Assembly (NCBI RefSeq): GCF_963676815.1
Contig: NZ_OY781365.1
Coordinates: forward strand, 4,870,501-4,934,500
Direction: 5' to 3'
DNA from: an uncultured Draconibacterium sp.
GTDB lineage: Bacteria; Bacteroidota; Bacteroidia; Bacteroidales; Prolixibacteraceae
DNA: 64,000 nt
Position 1 is the stretch's first letter; each line of letters starts with the position of its first letter. Under the pieces are notes generated by a model, which had not been told where the DNA came from, did not search any database, and saw nothing but the letters and a program-made list of their open reading frames with translations. The position numbers were made by a program, and so were the translations under genes. Positions 45,989 through 55,109 of the stretch are shown one piece after another.

Positions 45989-46045
45989 GTGTCAAAAGGT
46001 TGGCGTTAAGGGTCAAGCATTGCTCCGCCTTCCAGCGTAATTTTG
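45989..46045 (+). promoter_or_regulatory. Repeated AraC-type operator/promoter, copy 4
   Basis: GTGTCAA (45989-45995) and GGGTCAA (46010-46016) are 21 bp apart. TAATTTTG is at 46038-46045, 49 bp from the first half-site. The leader after the box matches copy 3 up to the ATGAAAGA start. It drives the LRR lipoprotein gene and perhaps the genes after it. Confidence 0.75.
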
Positions 46046-46082
46046 CTTTATGAATAATTACATCAGTAAAATTCAACGCAAA

Positions 46083-47099
46083 ATGAAAGATGATCCTGTG
46101 GCACGCGGAAGCGCTGGTATGACTGATAACAGTTCAGCAGCAGAACAACAGAAACGGCAAGTGTATTTTTTCCGAATCGTAACAATTAGAAAAAGGAATA
46201 AGCAATGGAAAGTCGAAAGGAAATTCAAACTGGATTTTATAGCTGGCGCCAAATTTTTGAGAAATGTATTCATCCTGCTCAGTTTGATTACGCTCACTCT
46301 CGTTATTGCTTCCTGTACAAAGGATGATGAACGCATAGAACCCATTAATGATTTCGTAACCATTCCTGACAATCAATTTGAATCTATCCTGATTGAGCAA
46401 AACATAGATTCAGATGAAGTAGTCAATCAAAAAATTTCGAAAACCGATGCGCTGGGAGTAACGCATTTAGATCTAAATTTTTCTTCGTCAGAAATGTATA
46501 TTGAGGATTTAACAGGTATTGAAGGTTTCACTAACCTAACATCCCTTTCTGCGTCAAGTCATTTAATAGAAGATATTGATCTAAGCCAGAACACCCAATT
46601 GGATACGGTGCTGCTTCAGGCAAATGAGATTCATTCTATTCAAGGGCTTTCAAATCTGAATAACTTAAAAAAACTTGATTTGTCGTGGAATCTGCTGGAT
46701 TCACTTTCATTCAAAAATGAATCCATTGAAATATTGCTGGCCAGTAACAATCTATTGGAATTCTTTGAGGTCGAAAATGCAGATAAGCTGAAAAGTATCA
46801 TTTTAACCAGCAACAAGCTTTCTACTGTAAATCTCGGCACGTACCCGTTATTAGAAACGCTGCTGCTTTCCGACAATCTTTTGCAATCCATCGACCTTGA
46901 GCAAAACGGTAATTTAAGCTACCTGTACATATCAGATAATTCATTGTCAGAGCTCAGTGTAAGTAGCAACCAAAATCTTGTGGATCTCAGGGTAGATCGC
47001 AATCCCTTGTTAACCTGCATTCATATAAATAATAACCAGGAAGTCCCAACTGTATCACTTTCTGAATATCAGGAGTTGAGTACGAATTGCAACGAGTAG
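46083..47099 (+). CDS. Leucine-rich-repeat lipoprotein
   Basis: The protein has a lipoprotein signal (NVFILLSLITLTLVIASCTKDD) and about eight LRR units of about 21 residues (LNNLKKLDLSWNLLDSLSF, LETLLLSDNLLQSIDLEQ). It would sit on the cell surface and bind protein or glycan. ATG 46083 lies 38 bp past the -7 box, as in operator copy 3, but it places 57 unusual residues before the signal. An in-frame TTG at 46257 sits right before the signal (FLRNVFILL). ATG 46050 is also open. The 5' part looks like promoter-module sequence joined to an unrelated lipoprotein gene. Confidence 0.75.
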   Translation: MKDDPVARGSAGMTDNSSAAEQQKRQVYFFRIVTIRKRNKQWKVERKFKLDFIAGAKFLRNVFILLSLITLTLVIASCTKDDERIEPINDFVTIPDNQFESILIEQNIDSDEVVNQKISKTDALGVTHLDLNFSSSEMYIEDLTGIEGFTNLTSLSASSHLIEDIDLSQNTQLDTVLLQANEIHSIQGLSNLNNLKKLDLSWNLLDSLSFKNESIEILLASNNLLEFFEVENADKLKSIILTSNKLSTVNLGTYPLLETLLLSDNLLQSIDLEQNGNLSYLYISDNSLSELSVSSNQNLVDLRVDRNPLLTCIHINNNQEVPTVSLSEYQELSTNCNE

Positions 47100-47134
47100 A
47101 AAAATATCAAAACAATTAGTAATCATTATTAAAC

Positions 47135-47974
47135 ATGGAACAGAAAATTTTAGTAATCGGCGGCACTGGTAAGACCGGTAGCCGTGTAGCGAAGAACTTA
47201 TCACAATTAGGTAACGACGTAAGAATTGCAGGTAGAAAAACAAAGCCGGCATTTGATTGGGAAAATCCGGATACTTATGATGCCGCTTTAAAAGACATGG
47301 ATCGTGCATATATCGTGTATTATCCTGATTTAGCAGTACCGGGGGCAAGAGATGCGATACGAACATTAACTGATAAAGCTTTAAAAGCAGGATTAGATAA
47401 AGTGGTGTTACTCTCGGGAAAAGGTGAAAAGGAAGCAGAAGCCTGCGAACAGATTGTTGCAGATTCAGGACTGAACTATACAATTGTGAGAGCTTCCTGG
47501 TTCAACCAAAATTTTAGTGAAGGTGCATTCTTAGAGTTTATACTGGATGGTGCAGTCGCCCTCCCAATGCCCGATGCAGAAATTCCGTTTGTTGATGCAG
47601 ATGATATTGCTGAGGTAGTTGCAAAAGTTCTGTTGGACGATTCTTTTAATGGAGAAACCATAACCGCGACTGGCCCAAGGAAATTGACTTACAGGGAAGC
47701 AGTGGAGACAATGGCTGCTGAAATAGGAAGGGAAATTCATTATCAGCCTATTTCTATTCAAGAATTCAAAGATGGAATGAAAGCAGCCGGATTACCCGAT
47801 TCGTATGTCTGGTTGTTTAGCTATCTGTTCGAGGAAGTATTAGGAAATCCTGACAACCAGGAGGTGTCGCATGATGTGCAAAAGGTGCTGGGAAGAGAAG
47901 CAACGGATTTCAGGGATTATGTTACAAAAACGCTGACAACAGGTGTTTGGAATCAGGAAGTGCATAATACTTAA
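47135..47974 (+). CDS. NmrA-like NAD(P)-binding protein
   Basis: The 279-residue atypical SDR has the Rossmann motif VIGGTGKTGSRVAKNLSQLG, followed by VRIAGRKTKPAFDWENPDTY. It lacks a clear YxxxK catalytic pair. The core matches NmrA-like and azoreductase-like proteins that sense NADPH or reduce quinones. It follows the LRR gene by 35 bp and is probably in the same transcript. Confidence 0.87.
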   Translation: MEQKILVIGGTGKTGSRVAKNLSQLGNDVRIAGRKTKPAFDWENPDTYDAALKDMDRAYIVYYPDLAVPGARDAIRTLTDKALKAGLDKVVLLSGKGEKEAEACEQIVADSGLNYTIVRASWFNQNFSEGAFLEFILDGAVALPMPDAEIPFVDADDIAEVVAKVLLDDSFNGETITATGPRKLTYREAVETMAAEIGREIHYQPISIQEFKDGMKAAGLPDSYVWLFSYLFEEVLGNPDNQEVSHDVQKVLGREATDFRDYVTKTLTTGVWNQEVHNT

Positions 47975-48061
47975 ACATGATTGCGATTAGTAAGTAGTAG
48001 CGGGCTTAATAACCCAATACTACTTGCTGCTTTATTTTCAATTAATTCAAAATTTAAACGA

Positions 48062-48463
48062 ATGAAAAATATAAATTTTAAGCATGTAATAATTAGTTGT
48101 TTGGTTGTTTATGTACTCGGGATTCTTGCATTTGTTGGGTCATACTTTGTGCCAATCATTGAGGATCCTGATCTGCAGGCCAATATTGCGCTAATGGCAG
48201 CATTAATTCCTGCTGCCTACTTGGGCGCCTACCTATACTATCGCAGAGGAAACACTACTCACGGATTTGTATTAGGAGGTGCTATGTTCTCGAGTGCTAT
48301 TGGACTCGACGCGCTCATCACCGTCCCTGTATTTATTATTCCACATGGTGGAAATCATCTCTCATTCTTTGAAGATCCGGGTTTTTGGCTTATTGGTCTT
48401 GAATATGTGGCTATTGTTGCCACATACTGGAAATTAAAAGTGGCAAAACAAGTTCAGGCATAG
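48062..48463 (+). CDS. DUF5367-like small membrane protein
   Basis: About 134 residues with four hydrophobic helices (HVIISCLVVYVLGILAFVGS; ANIALMAALIPAAYLGAYLY; GFVLGGAMFSSAIGLDALIT; WLIGLEYVAIVATYW). The pattern fits the DUF5367 family, whose function is unknown. I start at ATG 48062. An upstream in-frame start at 47981 would add 27 residues with no family support. Confidence 0.68.
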   Translation: MKNINFKHVIISCLVVYVLGILAFVGSYFVPIIEDPDLQANIALMAALIPAAYLGAYLYYRRGNTTHGFVLGGAMFSSAIGLDALITVPVFIIPHGGNHLSFFEDPGFWLIGLEYVAIVATYWKLKVAKQVQA

Positions 48464-48469
48464 AAACAG

Positions 48470-49339
48470 ATGTTGAATAGAGCACTAAAATATCAGACCG
48501 CTGTTTTGTCTTTTGTTTGCGCATTTTTATTAAATGCCTGCAACAACAACGAAAGTCTTTATCTGGGGCAAGAACCACCAGGTTTAATTCCTGAGGCTTT
48601 TGCTCCGGGTATTGTTTCTACAGAATATTACGAATACAGTGGCACTTTCACGCCAGACTTAAAGGAATTCTATTTTATACGCCAGGGCGGAAAGTATGAG
48701 GAACCTACTTTTGTTGTTTTAAAAAATAATAAGAATAAATGGCAAGAGTCTGTTGTCTCCAAATGGATTGGGCAGCCGGTTATTTCTCCCGATGGTAAAA
48801 TCATGCACCTTGGTAAGCGATATATGGAACGCACCAATTCGGGATGGTCAGAATTAAAAGAGCTTAAAACTCCCTTTAACGATATCCCTATTATGCGTCT
48901 TTCATCTTCTGTTAATGGAACGTATTATTTCGATTCTAACGTTAAAGAAAAACCGGACTTCCCCATAAGGTATTCACGCTTATTAAATGGAAAGTATGAA
49001 TCACCTCGTAAGCTTGATAAAACTATTAATTCAGGCATTAAAAACCTGAACCATCCATTTGTTGCTCCCGATGAATCCTACATTCTTTGGGACGCGGTAA
49101 AAAAAGATGGTTATGGAAGTTCTGATATCTTTATCAGTTTTAAGAAGCAAGATGGTTCGTGGGGAAATGCTATAAATTTAGGAGACAAGATAAATACGGT
49201 AGCCTGGGAGGCTTCTGCATTTGTAAGCCCGGATGGTAAATACCTTTTCTTTTCCAGAAATATCGGATCAGAAAACTATGAAAATGTAGATATTTTTTGG
49301 GTGGACGCTCAAATAATTGAAAATCTCAAAAACAATTAA
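48470..49339 (+). CDS. PD40 beta-propeller lipoprotein, paralogue of the 36069 gene
   Basis: 289 residues with a lipobox (FLLNACNNN, C24) and the same start as the other PD40 protein (YLGQEPPGLIPEAFAPGIVS against YFDQETPSIIPELFAPSIVN). Propeller blades include PVISPDGKIMHLGKRYM and AFVSPDGKYLFFSRNIGSEN. The two are clear paralogues with the same length. It is a binding or scaffold protein with no predicted activity. It starts 7 bp after the DUF5367-like gene. Confidence 0.82.
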   Translation: MLNRALKYQTAVLSFVCAFLLNACNNNESLYLGQEPPGLIPEAFAPGIVSTEYYEYSGTFTPDLKEFYFIRQGGKYEEPTFVVLKNNKNKWQESVVSKWIGQPVISPDGKIMHLGKRYMERTNSGWSELKELKTPFNDIPIMRLSSSVNGTYYFDSNVKEKPDFPIRYSRLLNGKYESPRKLDKTINSGIKNLNHPFVAPDESYILWDAVKKDGYGSSDIFISFKKQDGSWGNAINLGDKINTVAWEASAFVSPDGKYLFFSRNIGSENYENVDIFWVDAQIIENLKNN

Positions 49340-49340
49340 A

Positions 49341-49796
49341 ATGAAATTCAGAAAGGCAACAAAAAAAGACCTTGTAAAGGTTGTGGAATTGTTAGCAGAT
49401 GATGAACAAGGTAAAACAAGAGAAATTTGTCGCGAACCACTACCCATCGAGTACATTAATGCTTTTGAAAATATAGACAACGATCCAACCCAGGAACTTA
49501 TAGTTGTTGAGAATGATGATCTGGAGATTATTGGAAGCATGCAATTATCGTATCTGCAATATCTAACTTACAGAGGTGGATTGAGAGCTCAGATAGAAGC
49601 TGTAAGGGTTAGAAGTGATAAAAGGGGCAATGGAATAGGAAAAATGATGTTTGAATGGGCGATCAATAGAGCAAAAGAACGGAACGCACATTTAATTCAA
49701 TTAACAACTGATAAGGAGAGATCTGCAGCCTTAAAATTTTACAAAACATTAGGATTCAAGGACTCACATGAAGGTATGAAAATGTATCTGAAATGA
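49341..49796 (+). CDS. GNAT family N-acetyltransferase
   Basis: The 151-residue GNAT protein has the acetyl-CoA pyrophosphate-binding motif VRSDKRGNGIGKMMFEWAIN and the C-terminal AALKFYKTLGFKDSHEGMKM. It begins MKFRKATKKDLVKVVELLAD. It transfers acetyl from acetyl-CoA to an amine; the substrate is not predictable. It starts 1 bp after the PD40 gene. Confidence 0.9.
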   Translation: MKFRKATKKDLVKVVELLADDEQGKTREICREPLPIEYINAFENIDNDPTQELIVVENDDLEIIGSMQLSYLQYLTYRGGLRAQIEAVRVRSDKRGNGIGKMMFEWAINRAKERNAHLIQLTTDKERSAALKFYKTLGFKDSHEGMKMYLK

Positions 49797-49826
49797 AAAT
49801 TCTACATATCAATTAAATCAGTTAAA

Positions 49827-50321
49827 ATGAATACAATAATTCTAATTATCACGACAGTCTTTTCAGGCCTAATGGCTGGTTTGTTTTACGCCTGGTCAAT
49901 TTCAGTAACGCCCGGATTAGCCAAGATTAATGATGTTAGTTACCTCCGGGCATTTCAGTCAATGAACCGGGCAATAATAAATCCCTTGTTTGCAGTTGTC
50001 TTTTTCGGCTTGGTCATATTGTTGCCTGTGCTAAGCTATTTATCATTTCAGACTTCAATGAGCAACCCGTTTTGGTATGTTATTGCTGCTACCATTCTAT
50101 ACTTTGTTGGAATAATGGGAGTAACAATTGGAGGCAACGTCCCTTTGAACAATGCACTCGAAGCATTGCAAATTCAGTCGATGACACCGGAACAAATGGA
50201 AGAATTCAGAAAAGGTTTTGAAAGCAAATGGAACCGTTTTAATCACATTCGAACAATTAGTTCATTCTTAACTTTTTTACTTTTAGTAATTGCATGTGTC
50301 AGAGAGTTTTCTTTCATTTAA
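49827..50321 (+). CDS. DUF1772 (anthrone-oxygenase-like) membrane protein
   Basis: 164 residues with four hydrophobic helices and the DUF1772 pattern: GLFYAWSISVTPGLAKI at the first helix, then AFQSMNRAIINPLF and GGNVPLNNALEAL. Some members are linked to anthrone or quinone oxidation, but most are uncharacterised. It follows the GNAT gene by 30 bp. Confidence 0.85.
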   Translation: MNTIILIITTVFSGLMAGLFYAWSISVTPGLAKINDVSYLRAFQSMNRAIINPLFAVVFFGLVILLPVLSYLSFQTSMSNPFWYVIAATILYFVGIMGVTIGGNVPLNNALEALQIQSMTPEQMEEFRKGFESKWNRFNHIRTISSFLTFLLLVIACVREFSFI

Positions 50322-50430
50322 GACGAAAAGTGTTTCAGGTAGAGAAAAAATCGTCTACAATAAATCATTTTGAAAACTATCAGACACTGAAAAATTAGTA
50401 ATACTTGAAACAAAAATTAATGCAATTGAT

Positions 50431-51099
50431 ATGAAAACAACATTACTCGACCCAACAAAAAAATACCCGATGGTAATGCCCGATGGTACAGAAATAAAAA
50501 CGGTAGTCCACCTGAACCAGGTAATCGATCATCCCCGAATTGAGATTGGCGATTTTACTTATTTCGGTCATTTTGAGGTGCTGGAAGATTATGCTTCCTT
50601 TTTGGCTCCCTATTTATTTCCTCCCAGTCCGGAGAAATTAGTTATTGGTAAATTCTGCCAGATTGCGCATGGAGTGCGTATAATTACAAGCTCTGCAAAT
50701 CATAATATGAACGGATTTTCAACATTCCCATTTAATAATTTTATGATGACACCAGAAACGACGCCGGAAGAAATTGAGGCGTTGTTTAAGTTTCCCGGGA
50801 AAAAAGGAGACACCGTAATCGGGAACGATGTGTGGATAGGGATGGAAGCCGTTATTATGCCGGGAGTAACAATTGGCGACGGAGCAATTATCGGGGCACG
50901 TTCGGTAGTGGTGAATGATGTGGAACCTTATACAATTGTTGGTGGAAATCCGGCCAAAACGATTAAAAAAAGATTCTCTGAAGAGGATACTGAAGCGCTT
51001 CTTAAAGTGAAATGGTGGAATTGGGAGGTGCAAAAATTAGAACAAAACCTTGATGCGATTCAAAATTCAGACATTGACAGATTGCTGAAAATCGAATGA
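50431..51099 (+). CDS. CatB/Vat-like xenobiotic O-acetyltransferase (LbH)
   Basis: 222 residues with a left-handed beta-helix (IGNDVWIGMEAVIMPGVTIG, then GAIIGARSVVVNDVEPYTIV and GGNPAKTIKKRF). The His-bearing loop SSANHNMNGFSTFPF is where CatB and Vat enzymes hold the catalytic His. Chromosomal members acetylate chloramphenicol, streptogramins or unknown alcohols. Resistance is not demonstrated by sequence alone. An intrinsic terminator follows at 51158. Confidence 0.88.
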   Translation: MKTTLLDPTKKYPMVMPDGTEIKTVVHLNQVIDHPRIEIGDFTYFGHFEVLEDYASFLAPYLFPPSPEKLVIGKFCQIAHGVRIITSSANHNMNGFSTFPFNNFMMTPETTPEEIEALFKFPGKKGDTVIGNDVWIGMEAVIMPGVTIGDGAIIGARSVVVNDVEPYTIVGGNPAKTIKKRFSEEDTEALLKVKWWNWEVQKLEQNLDAIQNSDIDRLLKIE

Positions 51100-51157
51100 T
51101 AATTCCCGGCAACTATAAAATCGGCAATAGCATTTTTTGTTTACATAAGAGAATAAG

Positions 51158-51183
51158 AACCTCCTTCCCGGAGGTTGTTTTTA
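51158..51183 (+). terminator. Rho-independent terminator
   Basis: A 7-bp stem AACCTCC/GGAGGTT (51158-51164 and 51170-51176, TTCCC loop) is followed by GTTTTTA. It lies 59 bp past the acetyltransferase stop. Confidence 0.75.
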
Positions 51184-51209
51184 TTGCGAATTAGCCCACA
51201 ATTATAATT

Positions 51210-51265
51210 CCGAACTTCCGTAAAGTTTTCCCGAACGAATCGTGCAGCTGCCTGCTCTACCTTTG
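51210..51265 (+). promoter_or_regulatory. Direct-repeat operator and promoter of the second QOR-type gene
   Basis: CCGAAC occurs at 51210-51215 and 51231-51236, exactly 21 bp apart. A -7 box TACCTTTG follows at 51258-51265, 48 bp from the first half-site. The geometry is the same as in the GTGTCAA operators although the half-site differs. This points to a different AraC-family regulator. Confidence 0.6.
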
Positions 51266-51321
51266 TTTCATGATTTCGTTGAAAATCAAAAAAGAAATTT
51301 CAAATACTAAAAATAGATGTC

Positions 51322-52320
51322 ATGAAAAAAACAATGAAAGCAATTGTAGCAACAGCTTACGGAGGTCCGGAAGTATTAAAATTACAGAACGTACCAAAAC
51401 CACAAATAAAGACCAATGAAGTATTAGTGAAGGTTGTGGCTACTACATCGACGGCTGCCGATGGAATGATGCGCACCGGAAAACCTTATTTCGGACGTTT
51501 AATGACCGGATTATTTAAACCAAAACATGCCATTCCCGGAACCGGATTTGCCGGTTATATAGTAGAAACCGGCTTGGAGGTTAAGAAATTCCATCTCGGC
51601 ACCCGTGTATTTGGCGAAACTACACTGGGGATGAGTGCCAATGCCGAATTTGTTGCGGTACCGGAAGACGGAGTTATTCTGCCAATGCCAGATAATATGA
51701 CCTACACCGAGGCCGCCACATATGGCGATGGGCATGTAACTTCGTTAAACTTTTTGAAAGAGATTGCAGAAATAAAAACCGGACAAAAAGTATTGATCAA
51801 TGGAGCATCCGGTAGTCTTGGTACGGCAGCCGTTCAGCTGGCCCGTAATTTTGGCGCCGAAGTAACCGGGGTTTGCAGCTCGCGAAATGTAGGTTTGGTA
51901 AAATCGCTTGGGGCCGATCATGTAATCGATTATACCCGCGAAGATTTTACAACCGGTAACATTAAATACGACCTTGTTTTTGATACCGTTGGAAAAAGTT
52001 CTTACTCAAAAAGTAAAAACATTCTTAGTGAATCGGGAAAATATGTGTCACCGGTATTAAAATTTTCGTTGCTGATGCAAATGTTTTGGACCTCCGTATT
52101 TAGTAAAAAGAAAGCCATGTTTGGAGCAACTGGATTACTTTCGGAGAGCGAACTTCGCAATTTAATTTCCCAGCTAACAAACTTTTTCTCCGAGGGCCAA
52201 TTAAAAACGGTTATCGACCGGCAGTACCCACTCGATAAAGTTAGCGAAGCACACCGCTATGTTGCTTCAGGACACAAGAAAGGTAATGTAGTAATTATTG
52301 TCGATCCTAAAAATACTTAA
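51322..52320 (+). CDS. Quinone-oxidoreductase-type MDR dehydrogenase
   Basis: The 332-residue MDR-superfamily protein has the GroES-like N-domain (TNEVLVKVVATTSTAADGMM) and nucleotide-binding VLINGASGSLGTAAVQLARN. It lacks zinc ligands. It resembles the 44798 gene (TGVCSSRN is shared in both) and is a paralogue. It stands alone between a terminator and a minus-strand hydrolase gene, with its own 21-bp-repeat operator. Confidence 0.9.
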   Translation: MKKTMKAIVATAYGGPEVLKLQNVPKPQIKTNEVLVKVVATTSTAADGMMRTGKPYFGRLMTGLFKPKHAIPGTGFAGYIVETGLEVKKFHLGTRVFGETTLGMSANAEFVAVPEDGVILPMPDNMTYTEAATYGDGHVTSLNFLKEIAEIKTGQKVLINGASGSLGTAAVQLARNFGAEVTGVCSSRNVGLVKSLGADHVIDYTREDFTTGNIKYDLVFDTVGKSSYSKSKNILSESGKYVSPVLKFSLLMQMFWTSVFSKKKAMFGATGLLSESELRNLISQLTNFFSEGQLKTVIDRQYPLDKVSEAHRYVASGHKKGNVVIIVDPKNT

Positions 52321-52455
52321 GCCAATCTTGCCATAAAGTCCAGATTAAGTTTCAGAAAGGGCGAATGAAATAGACCGCTTCCTCCATGTGGTATAAACGA
52401 TTAGCTTGATTTTGAGGAGGTTCGCAATATTCGGTTTTAATGTATTGATGATTGA

Positions 52456-54873
52456 TTACAAGTGCGATTGAATCTTGATGATTGAATCGCCTAACCCATT
52501 AGAACTTGCTTTTAGTGTAATGTCTCCGGCCTGGTCTGTACTTCTTACCACAACCATGGCACGCCCTTTAAATGCTTTTCTCGAAGTGGCCACGTAAGGA
52601 TCAGTATCTTTGATATCGCTGTTTGCAACTGCGATTATGGTACCTGGTCCTTCAATCTCAAAGTGCAGCCGGTTTGCAGCGTTAGGATCAAGTTGTCCAT
52701 TGGCGTCGGTCATTTCAACGGTTATAAACGAAAGGTCTTGTCCGTCGGCATCAATCTCCGTACGATCGGCAGTTAGTTTAATAACGGAAGCATTGTCAGC
52801 AGTTGTTAAAATAGTTGACTCCATTTCCTTGTCGCCACTCACTCCAGCGGCTTTAATTGTGCCGGTTTCATAGGGAAGGGTAAATAGTGCTTTAAACTCT
52901 TCATTCCTGCCGGTTGCTTTTTCTCCAATCAATTTATTGTTACAGTACAGTCGCACTTTTTCATATTTCGAGTAAATCTCCACTTCAATCTCGTTTCCTT
53001 CGTGGCCCGGCCATGTCCAGCTTTCCCAGGTAGGCCAGGTTCCCCACATGGTTGTAATAATTTTCGAACCTTCTTTTTCCGGCTCGCGAACAGCCATATA
53101 CAACTTTTCCGTATCGTTATACAACAAATTGCGGTAATGCGAAATCGGTTTTCTCCAGCCGGTCAAATCAATATCGCCACAATAGGCTGCATGCCATGGG
53201 TAAAGATCACGGTGCCAGTGTTCGCCCGGAACATCACCTTCGTAATACCAGCGCCCGATGCCCGATTCACCCAGGTAATCGATGGCTGTCCACACAAAAT
53301 CACCAATGATGTATGGATTTTTATCTACCAGATCCCAGCAAAAGAAAGCATCTTTCGGGTACGATTCTGATTGATAGATAATACGCGAGGGAACTCGTTT
53401 GTGATCCGCTTTCGCTTCGTGCAGCTGGTAATTGTAGCCACAAACATCGTGTTCGGCCATTAGCGGATCAAAGATTTCCCAGCCCTGCCCCCATGTTGTC
53501 ATTGCCGATGTTACGGGGCGCGTTGTATCAATTTCTTTCACGGCAGCTGCCAATTTTCGTGCAGTTTCTACAGCTTCAGGTTTTGTGCGTTCGATGATCT
53601 CGTTACCGATGCTCCACATAATAATCGATGGATGGTTTTTATCGCGTTTCACCATAACCTGAACATCAGTCTTCCACCACTTGTCAAACAGGGTAGAATA
53701 GTCGTGTTTCAGTGGGGTGAATGCCGATTTCATTTCGCGCCAGCCATCAAAAGCTTCATCAATAACGAGCAGACCTAAACGGTCGCAGGCGTCAAGAAAT
53801 GCCTCCGATGGGATGTTATGCGATGTTCTTACCGCATTAAAGCCGGCTTCTTTTAGCAATTCAACCTTACGCTCTTCGGCACGGTCGAATGCTGCAGCGC
53901 CAAGGCAACCGTTGTCGTGATGTACACAGCCACCATTTAAAAGAACTTTCTCGCCGTTAAGCAAGAATCCATTTTCTGCACTGAATTCAATGCTGCGGAT
54001 TCCAAAAGTATTCTCTGTTTTATCAATGGTCTGCTCACCTTTTTTCAGACTGATAGTTGCATTGTATAAATTTGGTGTTTCAGGTGTCCAAAGTGCCGGA
54101 TTTTCCACAATAATGTTCTGCAAAATTTCCTTTTCAGAATTTGGTAATAACTCCACTTTTATTTCGCTGCTGCCCGCAGTATTTTGTACCTTATCAGCTA
54201 TTTGTGTTGAAAGCGTAATTTCCTGCGGCGACGATGTTTCGTTCTTCAAAGTGGTTTTAATTTCAACGGTAGCTTCCTGTTTGCTGATAGTTGGAGTGGA
54301 AATGGAAACGCCCCACTGAGCAATGTGCACAGGGTCGGTTACGATCATTGATACATGACGATAAATTCCTGAACCACTATACCAGCGGCAGTTCTTTTGC
54401 TGCGAATTATCTATACGCACAGCGATTGTGTTTTCTCCGCCAATATTCAGATGAGGAGTGAGGTCGTAATAAAACGATGAGTAACCATAAGGATAAACGC
54501 CCAGCGAATGACCGTTAATAAAAACTTCGGAATTCATGTAAACACCTTCAAAATAGATGCTCACCTTTTTATTGCTCCAGCTGGTTGGTACAGTAAACTG
54601 TTTTCGGTACCAGGCAATTCCGGTTGGCAAATAGGCGCCATCGTTACCTGCCGGGTTCGATGGATCAAAATCGCCTTCAATACTCCAGTCGTGCGGGAGG
54701 TTGAGTGTACGCCACGATGCATCATCAAATTTCGGATCTGCAGCCTGAGAAAGGTCTCCTAATTTAAATTTCCACTGCATGTCGAAATTTTGTGAACGCT
54801 CAGTAGTTTTCTCCTCTGTATTTGTACATGCAAATAGCAGAAGAACCAGAATAAAGGTGATGAATGATTTCAT
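52456..54873 (-). CDS. GH2 beta-galactosidase-like lipoprotein
   Basis: About 805 residues with a lipobox (LLLFACTNTE, C16). The GH2 order is sugar-binding (about 35-180), Ig-like (about 185-295) and TIM barrel (about 296-600), with acid/base E425 in WSIGNE and a probable nucleophile E503 in YQSESYP. A DUF4982-type domain and a C-terminal GH2 Ig-like domain follow. I start at ATG 54873, right before the signal; an in-frame start at 54948 would bury it. Such enzymes remove beta-galactosyl or beta-glucuronyl-type residues at the cell surface. The substrate is not settled by sequence. Confidence 0.9.
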   Translation of the reverse strand: MKSFITFILVLLLFACTNTEEKTTERSQNFDMQWKFKLGDLSQAADPKFDDASWRTLNLPHDWSIEGDFDPSNPAGNDGAYLPTGIAWYRKQFTVPTSWSNKKVSIYFEGVYMNSEVFINGHSLGVYPYGYSSFYYDLTPHLNIGGENTIAVRIDNSQQKNCRWYSGSGIYRHVSMIVTDPVHIAQWGVSISTPTISKQEATVEIKTTLKNETSSPQEITLSTQIADKVQNTAGSSEIKVELLPNSEKEILQNIIVENPALWTPETPNLYNATISLKKGEQTIDKTENTFGIRSIEFSAENGFLLNGEKVLLNGGCVHHDNGCLGAAAFDRAEERKVELLKEAGFNAVRTSHNIPSEAFLDACDRLGLLVIDEAFDGWREMKSAFTPLKHDYSTLFDKWWKTDVQVMVKRDKNHPSIIMWSIGNEIIERTKPEAVETARKLAAAVKEIDTTRPVTSAMTTWGQGWEIFDPLMAEHDVCGYNYQLHEAKADHKRVPSRIIYQSESYPKDAFFCWDLVDKNPYIIGDFVWTAIDYLGESGIGRWYYEGDVPGEHWHRDLYPWHAAYCGDIDLTGWRKPISHYRNLLYNDTEKLYMAVREPEKEGSKIITTMWGTWPTWESWTWPGHEGNEIEVEIYSKYEKVRLYCNNKLIGEKATGRNEEFKALFTLPYETGTIKAAGVSGDKEMESTILTTADNASVIKLTADRTEIDADGQDLSFITVEMTDANGQLDPNAANRLHFEIEGPGTIIAVANSDIKDTDPYVATSRKAFKGRAMVVVRSTDQAGDITLKASSNGLGDSIIKIQSHL

Positions 54874-55109
54874 AGGTTTCAGATAATTATGCTTCGCAAC
54901 TTTCAGAACTGGCTGAATTAATTCAAGGCAATATAGAATATTCCCCAATTACTTAGGCATCAAACTGTAAAAAGTCATAAGAAAAATCAGGAGAGCAGAA
55001 TCCTTATAACAGCTTGTACAGAAACTTATATTATTCTAAGAATTTGTGTGTTGACTAATTAAAGCGTGATCTGACCTGTGCATCATCTTTTATCGAAGTC
55101 AGTACATGC

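Noticed and set aside
46073..46400. Overlapping minus-strand ORFs of 88-99 codons opposite the LRR gene start
   Set aside because: They are antisense shadows without domain-like sequence. The plus-strand frame carries the lipoprotein signal and LRR units.
50431..51099. Chloramphenicol or streptogramin resistance determinant
   Set aside because: The CatB/Vat fold is clear, but chromosomal homologues often have other substrates, and there are no signs of a resistance cassette.
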